A program made the position numbers and the translations under genes. From NCBI RefSeq assembly GCF_000170755.1, contig NZ_ABCK01000016.1, positions 60,767 through 124,766 of the forward strand: a DNA stretch of 64,000 nt. The letters run 5' to 3'. The notes under the pieces are model-generated. The model was given only the letters and a program-made list of their open reading frames with translations. It was not told the origin of the DNA and made no database searches. Below, piece after piece: positions 35,847 through 43,528 of this stretch. The stretch is from Lentisphaera araneosa HTCC2155. Lineage in GTDB: Bacteria; Verrucomicrobiota; Lentisphaeria; Lentisphaerales; Lentisphaeraceae. Each line of letters begins with the position of its first letter. Within the stretch, counting starts at the first letter, position 1.

Positions 35847-37274
35847 CTAAGAATAGATGTCGATAAATTTTATTTGACAATTAATCTTTTCTAGGATTGC
35901 TGCTTCGGCAATTGCCTTGCCCTCGAAATTTTTACCTTTGAGGAAATAGTCGGGTTTTAAACGCTCTAAAACTTGCTTGCAGTCGGTGTCATCAAAGATA
36001 AGGATGTAGTCAATACAATCAAACATTTGCAGCAAGCGCAAGCGATCGTTTTCTCTAAGTTGAGGTTCGTGGCCTTGATTCTTAATCGATATATCACTGT
36101 TAATGGCAACGATGCGAATACCATCAAACTCATTGAGTTTTTCAAGGTAAAGAATGCGTTCGCGTGAAACGTTGTCGTAGTAACCATTAGTGAAGTAGAT
36201 GCTCTTGTTTTTGGTGCTGGATGATTTGAGGATGATTTCAAGTTCATCAATGCTTTTAATCTTTTTATTGAAGTCGTCTTTATCAACGACCATGCGATGG
36301 ACGAGGTCTTCGCGACTTATGTGTTTTGGGCTTTGCTGAGAAATCATAATACCAGCGGCCGCGTTGGCAGTTTCCAGTAGGTAGCGTGGAGCAATATTGG
36401 CTTTTGAGAGTAGAGCCATGATAGAGATGACACTATCGCCAGCTCCAGCAACATCATAAACTTGTAGGGGTTGAGTGGGAACAAATAGGTAATCATGTTG
36501 ACGGTTAATATAAAAAATCCCATCTGTATCTAAGCTGATTAGAGTGTAATCAAGTTCAGCTTTTTCGAGTAAGATCTTGCCCGCACGAATAACCTCTTCT
36601 TGTGTTGATATAGAGAAACCTACTGCAGCTTCGCATTCATGACGGTTGGGCTTCATGGCAGTGATACCTTTGTAGCGCTCTATGGGGGCGCCTTTTGCGG
36701 GGTCCGCAATGACGGTGGTGTACTGACTCGCAGAACATAAGTGTTTTAGAACTCTCTCGGTTAGTACACCTTTTTGGTAGTCAGAAATGATGATGGCATC
36801 AAAGTTTTTTCCATTTTGGTCGATAAAATTAATAATTCGATCTTCAATTGCGCTAGAGATGGGAGCTTTTGATTCATAATCAATGCGCAAGATCTGTTGT
36901 TGTCCCGATGAAATATCATTATCTTGAGCCATGACTCGTTGTTTACGGGTAGTGGGCCTAGAATCATCACTTATGAGGCAGCGGTGTTTAACATTGATTG
37001 AGTCGAGTAATTGGATGACTTTATTACGAGTTTCGTCGTCACCAGTTACGGCGCAAATTTCCACGTCAGCATTGAGCTGAGCCAAGACGTTTGAGGTGAA
37101 GCCGGCGCCGCCGAGTTGACAGTTACTATCTTGGTAGGCAATGACAGGGGTTGGGGCTTCGGGTGAGATACGATTAACTGAACCACTTAAAAATTCGTCG
37201 AGCATAAGATCCCCGACAATAAGGATTTTGGGTTGACCTATAGAATTTAAAACTTGAGCGATTTCAGCGTACAT
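35847..37274 (-). CDS. hldE: HldE-like heptose-7-phosphate kinase with degenerate nucleotidyltransferase domain
   Basis: A 475-residue two-domain protein. The N-terminal PfkB kinase (1 to about 320) is intact: GDLMLDEFLSGSVNRISPEA at 21-40, LGGAGFTSNVLA, and the catalytic GAGD at 277-280. It would phosphorylate D-glycero-D-manno-heptose-7-phosphate for lipopolysaccharide. The C-terminal cytidylyltransferase-like domain (about 358-475) keeps ENDRLRLLQ and LKPDYFLKG. However, the HxGH nucleotide-binding motif expected after NGYYD (363-367) reads NVSRERILYL, so both histidines and the glycine are lost. The adenylyl-transfer step is therefore probably not done by this protein. Confidence 0.82.
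   Translation of the reverse strand: MYAEIAQVLNSIGQPKILIVGDLMLDEFLSGSVNRISPEAPTPVIAYQDSNCQLGGAGFTSNVLAQLNADVEICAVTGDDETRNKVIQLLDSINVKHRCLISDDSRPTTRKQRVMAQDNDISSGQQQILRIDYESKAPISSAIEDRIINFIDQNGKNFDAIIISDYQKGVLTERVLKHLCSASQYTTVIADPAKGAPIERYKGITAMKPNRHECEAAVGFSISTQEEVIRAGKILLEKAELDYTLISLDTDGIFYINRQHDYLFVPTQPLQVYDVAGAGDSVISIMALLSKANIAPRYLLETANAAAGIMISQQSPKHISREDLVHRMVVDKDDFNKKIKSIDELEIILKSSSTKNKSIYFTNGYYDNVSRERILYLEKLNEFDGIRIVAINSDISIKNQGHEPQLRENDRLRLLQMFDCIDYILIFDDTDCKQVLERLKPDYFLKGKNFEGKAIAEAAILEKINCQIKFIDIYS
36696..36708. repeat. TGCGNNNTCCGCA dispersed motif
   Basis: TGCGGGGTCCGCA in hldE, encoding A-D-P-A. Confidence 0.7.
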
Positions 37275-37316
37275 TCATGACCTTCGAATAATTTGATTTC
37301 CGCAATATAATGTAAG

Positions 37317-37364
37317 AGCCCCAAATGAAAACATCTTTATATCAAAATGTATTCATTTGGGGCT
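37317..37364. repeat. Long intergenic inverted repeat
   Basis: AGCCCCAAATGAA (37317-37329) and TTCATTTGGGGCT (37352-37364) are perfect 13-bp arms. A further ACAT/ATGT pair extends the stem inward past an A-A mismatch, leaving a 12-nt loop. It lies between the 37393 gene (stop side) and hldE. There is no T-run on either strand, so it is not a classic terminator. Confidence 0.8.
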
Positions 37365-37392
37365 TATGTGGTAAAAGCCTTTTTAAAAGGAT

Positions 37393-39369
37393 TTATTTAG
37401 CTTGTGGAAGTTGCGAAACACTTTTGATTAATAGACCGTGTTCAGAGAAGTTTGCACTGGAACAAGCAAGTTTGAATAAATTGGCGATTTCAGTTTCTTT
37501 GGGAAGGACTTCCTTGAATTTATTGAAAAGCTCCACCATTTCGTCGTCTTCACCGGCCATTTGTAATAAGTTGCCTATCATATCGCTTGAATTGATGCCA
37601 GACATGAGTTGGGCCATTGTTTTTCCCGCATCGTTAAAGCTACTTAATAAAACTTTATTTGGGGTGTATTTACTTTGGAATTCATTGTACTCAGAGGAGT
37701 TAACTAAAGAGTCAGCGTAAGCTGGGGGCGTATTGATGAGGTTGACGACTCTTTCATCAGTTTTTTCACCAAGACTAATGACAAGTTTATTTTTGCCGTA
37801 GTGAACAGAGAAGGCAACACCATTGGTTTTTGTCGGATCAATTTTAAAACCATTAAAACCTAAGAGTGGGCTATCGATAAGAGTGCCTGGGGCCGACATA
37901 CTTGCCAAACCCTTTAGAGTCATGAGGATTTTATTCATTAATTCAGGATTGTTAAATTCAACTACAATGGCTGCACTACCGTTGTAAGTCATCGATTCAA
38001 AAGGGTTGTTAGATTTAAATTCGAGGATTTCTACTTTTTTGCCAAAGCTATTGAGTAATTTATTGAGGTCAGATTGGAAATTCATCTGTAATTGAGTATT
38101 AACTTGTTCTTCTATTTGATTGGCATTAGGTACATTTTCTTCGATCATGATCCCCTTTACTTTGTTCCAAGTGTAAGGAAGGTCCATCGCTACTTGCGAG
38201 TAGGTTTGAAGATCTTTCGGAACCCAAGCTTCAGGTTTTCCATCAACATGTGGTTGGTTAAGCAGCTCTAAATAGCCACGTTTGTTTTCTGGGAGACTAA
38301 CAAATAAATTTGAGAACATTAGATTGTCTTTATAAGTCAACCAAGTACCTAGTGTTGAGAGCTCGCCAAACTTATCAAAAATCTCTTTCGCTTCAGCATC
38401 CATTTTGATATTTTGTAGGTCAGCTACCGCTTCGAAAATGAGGTCGCCTTCAGGGGTGTTTCGACGCATGCCTTCCTTTTGCATAGTTTTGGCATAGAAA
38501 TCTGAACCGGAACCATTTTTAGCTGCGAGTAATTGACTTGTGTAGGCTTCGCTGAGTTCTTTGAGTTGGGCAAAGGCTTTATCGTCCATTTTGTTACCTG
38601 ATGTCGTGTTGCCATCAAGGGACTCATCGGAAAGACCATCTTGGAAGAACTGAGCTTGGAATTTGGCTTCTTGTTTTATTGCTTTGTGGAGCTTATTGAA
38701 TACTTGAGGTTCGAAATCATCACTTATGTCTGAATCCCCAAAGTCATCACTATCAAAATCGTTACTCATGGCGTTGTTGTCTAAGTCAGTAGCAATAGCT
38801 AAGAGTAGGTGGCCATCACCAAGATTGACCATGTGGCTGACTTCGTGATTTTGCTGGTCGAGCAGGGTGATTACATCAGTGTCAGCGAGGTTTTGGTCAA
38901 GGCGTTTTTCAGTTTTTTCTAGTTTGTAGTTTTCGCCAAAGGCTTGGTAAAAACGATTGATGAGGTCGGGCTCATTTTTAAGCCACATGAAGATGAGGCC
39001 CATGTTTTTGTTAGCGACTTTATCAGAAAGTGAAAATGAAAAGCCAAACTTACTGTTGAGTAGGGTGTGCAGGTCACCATCTTTAAGGCCAAATTCATTT
39101 AAATTCTTTTTATACTCGTCGTACTCGCCTTCTTTTTTGAGTGCCTCTTCAAATATATTCTTAAGCTTATCAATGCGTTTTGGGTCACTAAACATTTTGC
39201 CCAGTTGTGTTTCATTCTTTATTGCATTGAGGTTTTCTTTGCTCAGATTAATTCGTAGTGCGGCAATTGTGTCGTTGGGTAAGGCTTGGAAGACGTCTTC
39301 TGTTGCAGCATGTGTTGAAAGGCTGCCGAGAACGAAAGCAGCGCAGGCTGCAGGTTTAAAGAGTTTCAT
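37393..39369 (-). CDS. Exported hypothetical protein
   Basis: A 658-residue protein with a signal peptide (to about 21). The mature part starts EDVFQALPNDTIAALRINLS and continues as a mixed alpha/beta soluble protein with acidic stretches (DFDSDDFGDSDISDDFE near 205). Sequences such as LPNDTIAALRINL and GHLLLAIATDL recall large periplasmic proteins of PVC bacteria with a DUF3352-like arrangement, but I cannot confirm this. It is the third gene of an operon with a protease and a VCBS-type protein, overlapping the protease gene by 4 bp. Confidence 0.65.
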   Translation of the reverse strand: MKLFKPAACAAFVLGSLSTHAATEDVFQALPNDTIAALRINLSKENLNAIKNETQLGKMFSDPKRIDKLKNIFEEALKKEGEYDEYKKNLNEFGLKDGDLHTLLNSKFGFSFSLSDKVANKNMGLIFMWLKNEPDLINRFYQAFGENYKLEKTEKRLDQNLADTDVITLLDQQNHEVSHMVNLGDGHLLLAIATDLDNNAMSNDFDSDDFGDSDISDDFEPQVFNKLHKAIKQEAKFQAQFFQDGLSDESLDGNTTSGNKMDDKAFAQLKELSEAYTSQLLAAKNGSGSDFYAKTMQKEGMRRNTPEGDLIFEAVADLQNIKMDAEAKEIFDKFGELSTLGTWLTYKDNLMFSNLFVSLPENKRGYLELLNQPHVDGKPEAWVPKDLQTYSQVAMDLPYTWNKVKGIMIEENVPNANQIEEQVNTQLQMNFQSDLNKLLNSFGKKVEILEFKSNNPFESMTYNGSAAIVVEFNNPELMNKILMTLKGLASMSAPGTLIDSPLLGFNGFKIDPTKTNGVAFSVHYGKNKLVISLGEKTDERVVNLINTPPAYADSLVNSSEYNEFQSKYTPNKVLLSSFNDAGKTMAQLMSGINSSDMIGNLLQMAGEDDEMVELFNKFKEVLPKETEIANLFKLACSSANFSEHGLLIKSVSQLPQAK

Positions 39370-40304
39370 TTGGATTCCTTGTTTTCGATGTAAGGGGGTT
39401 GGTGATAATTGATGCCGTTCTGAGGTTGAGATTCATCATAGAGGTATGCGGAACGGTGGGTGAGAAAGTTGATGATATCGGCCATGGGGATGCCAAAACC
39501 TAAGCCTTGGAATTGTGCGGACCCCGCACAAACAAGTCCTACAACTTCACCGTTGGCGTTAAACATAGGTCCACCACTATTACCTGGGTTGATTGCTGTG
39601 TCGGTTTGGATAAAACGAAGTTGTCCCAAGTTTCTCATGTTTGAGCTAACGATACCTTGGGTTACGGTACGTTCGAGTCCAAGGGGACTACCAATGGCAA
39701 AAATGAGGTTGCCTGGATCTACCTTATAGTCGGGTGAGAAGGATGCAGGTTTAAGGTCGAGGCCTTTTTCTTCATCAAGGTCGAGCTTTAAAAGAGCAAT
39801 GTCTCTGTAGGGGTGAAGAGCGATGATTTTTACTTTTTTTAACTCAATTTTTTCGAAGGCAGTATTAGTTTTTTTATAGAGAATGACCGTGATCTGTGTC
39901 TCTCTTTCAACCACGTGGTAGTTAGTAAGTAAGTATCCAGAATCAGAAATGATAACACCGCTGCCGAGGCCTCGAGGTGTTTTTACCATCACGACACTTT
40001 CATTCACACGATCGACAAGTTCTTTAACGGGTGCTACTGCTCGGCGACCAATAGTGTAAATATCTTCGACTTGGTCTGATTGAGTTTTGACCAGCTTTTT
40101 TTCAGTAACGAGTTTGCGAGAATGGATATCATTTTTGTCGAGCTTAATGAGGTCGCTGCCCACATCAATTATGATATTGGATTCATTTTCTTTGAGGATT
40201 TTACTTGTGATCACAGAGCCGTTTTTTAGTGTGATTTTTTCCTTAGAAGACTCCTTGGCAAAAAGTACGCTTGTGCACATTAGTAAACTTAAAAAGTATT
40301 TCAT
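39366..40304 (-). CDS. Exported trypsin-like (HtrA-type) serine protease without PDZ
   Basis: A 312-residue protein with a signal peptide (to about 16). A small beta module (about 24-62, ITLKNGSVITSKIL) precedes a chymotrypsin-fold protease domain (about 95-285). The triad is H130 (LLTNYHVVE), D168 (YRDIALLKL) and S243 (NPGNSGGPMF). HtrA/DegP proteins normally carry C-terminal PDZ domains; none is present here. Its N-terminal module matches the one in the exported TPR protein at 25294. It is translationally coupled to both neighbours (4-bp overlaps), so the three exported proteins probably act together. Confidence 0.88.
   Translation of the reverse strand: MKYFLSLLMCTSVLFAKESSKEKITLKNGSVITSKILKENESNIIIDVGSDLIKLDKNDIHSRKLVTEKKLVKTQSDQVEDIYTIGRRAVAPVKELVDRVNESVVMVKTPRGLGSGVIISDSGYLLTNYHVVERETQITVILYKKTNTAFEKIELKKVKIIALHPYRDIALLKLDLDEEKGLDLKPASFSPDYKVDPGNLIFAIGSPLGLERTVTQGIVSSNMRNLGQLRFIQTDTAINPGNSGGPMFNANGEVVGLVCAGSAQFQGLGFGIPMADIINFLTHRSAYLYDESQPQNGINYHQPPYIENKESK
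39516..39528. repeat. TGCGGANNNCGCA dispersed motif
   Basis: TGCGGACCCCGCA inside TTGTGCGGACCCCGCACAA, 8-bp arms, in the protease gene; encodes A-G-S-A. Confidence 0.75.
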
Positions 40305-42439
40305 TTGGCTTGCTCCTTATCTCCGAGGTAAAAAATAATTCGATCATGGCACATCATCACTAAGTCCTGTTTGCCGTCTTGATCAAAATCGGCACTGATA
40401 ACTTCTTGGGGTTGAGAGTTGTCGTCTTGTGATTTTCGACCCCCGCCATAAGGATATTTTTTATCATCAAACACTGTCCATGAAAGAGTTTTTTTCGCTT
40501 GAAATTTATTATCGATTTCCAATAAGCTGAGGCGACGATTGGGGTAATCCATGACGAGTAGATCTTTGCGTTTGTTTCCAGTAACATCCATGAGGCGGTA
40601 ATCACTGATGTGAGTTTTTTTAACGCCTTGGATGTCGAGCAAACGCTTATCTATAGATGATTGAAGGCTAAGTTTTTTTGATGCACCTTTTTCCAAGAGT
40701 GTAAGTGCGCGACTGCTGAGTGAAACTAAGTCAAAGACAGGGTCTTTGAAGATCATATTGCTACCAATGACTTCGTCTTCGCTCTGACTTCTGTAGATGC
40801 CGCTCTCATCTTTCTTCAAGCGATGAATATTTCTGCCTGTTTGATCAAGTGCGTAAGCTTCTTCACCATTGAGTTGCACATAAGCTCTGATTTTGCTACT
40901 GTTTGGCAAGTTGATTTGATCGATAGGATCTAGTTTTGCGTTTAACCAAGTCAGGATGCCACCAACTAAGCGAAGGGCTTGGCTATCATTTTTGGAGTTA
41001 ATAACAAAAGAGAATTCATTGAGGTTGGCTTTTTTAAACTTGCTCAATTCTACAGTCACCACATGTTCTTCGTGTAATTTTGAAAACATTAATTCTTGTC
41101 GATACTTTTGGCGGTAAATGATTTTTGTCCCACCGAGCCAGTTGACGTCTTCAACTTTATCACCAATCCCTTTAAATAAAGAGCTTTTTGGCTCTTTATC
41201 AGTTTTTGACCAGGTGTGGAGTTCAAGGTCTTTGCCACTTCTTGTGACCCACCAAGTAATGCCTTCAGTTCGAGCAAGCTTTAAAATGACTTGGTCTTTG
41301 GGAGTCTTGCCTTTGGCGGGCCAGGGGCTTGGGTAACTCAAGCGATTATTTGTCCATTCTGAAGAAAAAAGTCTTGGAGAATTTTTAACGTGGATTAAAA
41401 CTTTCCCTTCCTTTGCTAAGGGAGCAGCAATAGATTCAACATCACGAATTCCAGGAAATGTATTAGCTGCGTGCCAAGATTGATCTTTATTCACAAAAAG
41501 TTTAAAGAGTGAGTTATTATTGTCGACTTGGACAAGTGTTTTTTGGCCGTCAATGAGCAGGCTTGTGTTGAGTTTTAAACTCGCCTTTTCTAAAGGGAGG
41601 CTAGTAGTTTTTCCAAACTCTTTAATTTCTTTATCATCTTTTAGTACGTAGCGACCAAGCAGATTGTCTTGTTGATTGGAGATTAAAAAGAAATTGGCGC
41701 CATTTTTACCTTCACCAAGTTCAGCATGCGAAAAGTTTTCCTCGTGAAGTTCTACTGAAGGAAGGAAATTGTCATTCTTAGATTTTTTAAGAAACTTTAG
41801 TTTTCCTGAAACCCATTCAACGATGTCTTTTTTCTTGTCGCCATCCACATCAGTGTACCACCACCAAACTCGATTAACATTGTTGTCCCTAGGTTCTAGA
41901 TGAGAAACGCGACTTTCTTTGTCTAAAGTGATTTTTTGGATGCCCTTTTTTGCAGAGATGTAGGCAGTGTTTCCATCGATGATTATGGGGAGACCATGAA
42001 ATTCATCAGTAATGAGTTTCCATTTCTGTTTTTCTTCCCAGCCATCTTTATTTTTTTCGTAATAGCTGAGTTCGTCGGGATAAAGTGTTTGGACGAGGAT
42101 CCCTTTTTTATCTTTAGTGCTAATGTTTTTGACTGCTTCAATGGGGCGGGTAATGGGCAGCTCAGTTAATTTAAACTCGTTTGCAGTCGGGAGAGCATTT
42201 GGAGAATCGTCAGCTTTTTCATTTTCTCTTTCAGATGCGGCGATATAATGATAAAAGTCTAAACGTCCCTGAATGTGGTTGATGAGCATTAATGTATCTT
42301 GCCCATTATGTAAAAAATCATCTACATAGATTTCGCTTTTTTCACTTTTAATGACCCTCATTTCTTTCCAGCCTTTGAAGCTATCTTCCGCATTTACGGA
42401 AAGTGCGCTTATCAAGGCAATGGCAATCCAGTATTTCAT
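40301..42439 (-). CDS. Exported FG-GAP/VCBS-like repeat protein
   Basis: A 712-residue protein with a signal peptide (to about 17). It contains several short calcium-loop-like repeats typical of VCBS/FG-GAP beta-propellers: DVDGDKKKDIVEW near 200, DVTGNKRKDLLVMD near 635 and DFDQDGKQDLVMM near 692. The rest is strand-rich. Such propellers bind proteins or polysaccharides outside the cell. First gene of the exported three-gene operon, overlapping the protease start by 4 bp. Confidence 0.72.
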   Translation of the reverse strand: MKYWIAIALISALSVNAEDSFKGWKEMRVIKSEKSEIYVDDFLHNGQDTLMLINHIQGRLDFYHYIAASERENEKADDSPNALPTANEFKLTELPITRPIEAVKNISTKDKKGILVQTLYPDELSYYEKNKDGWEEKQKWKLITDEFHGLPIIIDGNTAYISAKKGIQKITLDKESRVSHLEPRDNNVNRVWWWYTDVDGDKKKDIVEWVSGKLKFLKKSKNDNFLPSVELHEENFSHAELGEGKNGANFFLISNQQDNLLGRYVLKDDKEIKEFGKTTSLPLEKASLKLNTSLLIDGQKTLVQVDNNNSLFKLFVNKDQSWHAANTFPGIRDVESIAAPLAKEGKVLIHVKNSPRLFSSEWTNNRLSYPSPWPAKGKTPKDQVILKLARTEGITWWVTRSGKDLELHTWSKTDKEPKSSLFKGIGDKVEDVNWLGGTKIIYRQKYRQELMFSKLHEEHVVTVELSKFKKANLNEFSFVINSKNDSQALRLVGGILTWLNAKLDPIDQINLPNSSKIRAYVQLNGEEAYALDQTGRNIHRLKKDESGIYRSQSEDEVIGSNMIFKDPVFDLVSLSSRALTLLEKGASKKLSLQSSIDKRLLDIQGVKKTHISDYRLMDVTGNKRKDLLVMDYPNRRLSLLEIDNKFQAKKTLSWTVFDDKKYPYGGGRKSQDDNSQPQEVISADFDQDGKQDLVMMCHDRIIFYLGDKEQAK

Positions 42440-42525
42440 ATAATCTCCCTTTATATTTTTATGAAGTATAAATTATATGCGACTTTCTTATCTTTTAAGT
42501 TCAAAAAGTTATAAAATAGCGCTTT

Positions 42526-42552
42526 GCATGAAAAAAAGATCTTTTTTCATGC
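42526..42552. repeat. Perfect hairpin between mrpG and the VCBS gene
   Basis: GCATGAAAAAA and TTTTTTCATGC, 11-bp arms, 5-nt loop. It lies downstream of mrpG on the minus strand. No T-run follows it, so it may be an mRNA 3' stem or a weak terminator for the mrp operon. Confidence 0.6.
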
Positions 42553-42585
42553 TGAGTCTTATTCTACTAAGGGGAGTAAGCTTTT

Positions 42586-42930
42586 TTAATCTTTGTGCTT
42601 GTGTTTTAAGGGGATTTTGCCCTCGAGTTCATCGGCCTTGCCGCCTTTCCACTGTTTGATGCGATTGATGTATGCGGACCTCGCAATCATATGAGCAGCT
42701 ACTGGAGCAGTGAAATAGAAGAAGATTATATTGACTAAGACAATGAGAGTGATTTTTAAAGTACCAAAACAGAATGCACAAAGCAAGAGGATAATGGTGC
42801 CTCCGAAAGCACCAGCTTTTGTGGCAGCGTGCATACGCGTGTAGAAGTCGGGGAAACGAATAAGGCCAATGGCGGCAATCGTTGTGAAGGCGGCGCCAAT
42901 AATTAGGATGATTGAGACGAGTAGGTTCAT
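42586..42930 (-). CDS. mrpG: Na+/H+ antiporter subunit MrpG
   Basis: A 114-residue protein with three membrane helices and the PhaG/MnhG signature IGLIRFPDFYTRMHAATKAG near 22. Last gene of the mrp operon, overlapping mrpF by 4 bp. It is required for assembly of the complex. Confidence 0.9.
   Translation of the reverse strand: MNLLVSIILIIGAAFTTIAAIGLIRFPDFYTRMHAATKAGAFGGTIILLLCAFCFGTLKITLIVLVNIIFFYFTAPVAAHMIARSAYINRIKQWKGGKADELEGKIPLKHKHKD
42673..42685. repeat. TGCGGANNNCGCA dispersed motif
   Basis: TGCGGACCTCGCA in mrpG, encoding A-R-S-A. Confidence 0.7.
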
Positions 42931-43208
42931 TCTTCTTCCTCGTCTTCTAAGTAGCGAGCAAAGGCAATCGTACCTAAGAAGGTCACGACGGCAATGGCCA
43001 CAGAGATTTCAAGAAACACCGGGTTTTGTGTTTCGAGAGCAAATACGGCGGCAATGCACATGACTACGGCAGAAATGAGATCCATCGCAACCACACGGTC
43101 AAAAAGGCTCGGGCCATAAATTAACCGCCAAGTGGCAATGCCGAGGGCAGATATGAGCAAGACATAGGCAGACATAAGAGCCCATGGGAAAATTTGAAGA
43201 TCACCCAT
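42927..43208 (-). CDS. mrpF: Na+/H+ antiporter subunit MrpF
   Basis: A 93-residue, three-helix protein containing RLIYGPSLFDRVVAMDLISA, the MrpF hallmark. Overlaps mrpE by one base and mrpG by four. The acidic tail EDEEEE is unusual. Confidence 0.9.
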   Translation of the reverse strand: MGDLQIFPWALMSAYVLLISALGIATWRLIYGPSLFDRVVAMDLISAVVMCIAAVFALETQNPVFLEISVAIAVVTFLGTIAFARYLEDEEEE

Positions 43209-43528
43209 TAGAAAACCTCCCTAACTCTATTGACGTACTTGGTGATGATTTCTTCTCGAACTTCATCAACAGTTTCGATGTACATGGCATGGATGTATAA
43301 AGTTTGCTTATCTTGAGATAAATCAATTGTGATTGATCCTGGTGTCATGGTCAAAAGGTTGGATAAGACTAATAGCTGTCGGTCACTCAAACCATCTACG
43401 GGAATAGCGACAAAGCCAGGGGTCATGTGATGTTTTTTTGTGAGAACATCATAGGCAACTTGCACGTTGGTTATCACAACTTCCTTCACATAGAATAAGA
43501 TAAAAGAAATGAGTTTAATAACTTTCAT
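43208..43528 (-). CDS. mrpE: Na+/H+ antiporter subunit MrpE, short form
   Basis: A 106-residue MrpE-like protein: one N-terminal membrane segment (about 5-25) then FVAIPVDGLSDRQLLVLSNL, LTMTPGSITIDL and YIHAMYI, the conserved cytosolic part. Typical MrpE is about 160 residues with two or more N-terminal helices. This version has lost or never had the first ~50 residues, and no upstream in-frame extension is possible without running into mrpD. Confidence 0.85.
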   Translation of the reverse strand: MKVIKLISFILFYVKEVVITNVQVAYDVLTKKHHMTPGFVAIPVDGLSDRQLLVLSNLLTMTPGSITIDLSQDKQTLYIHAMYIETVDEVREEIITKYVNRVREVF

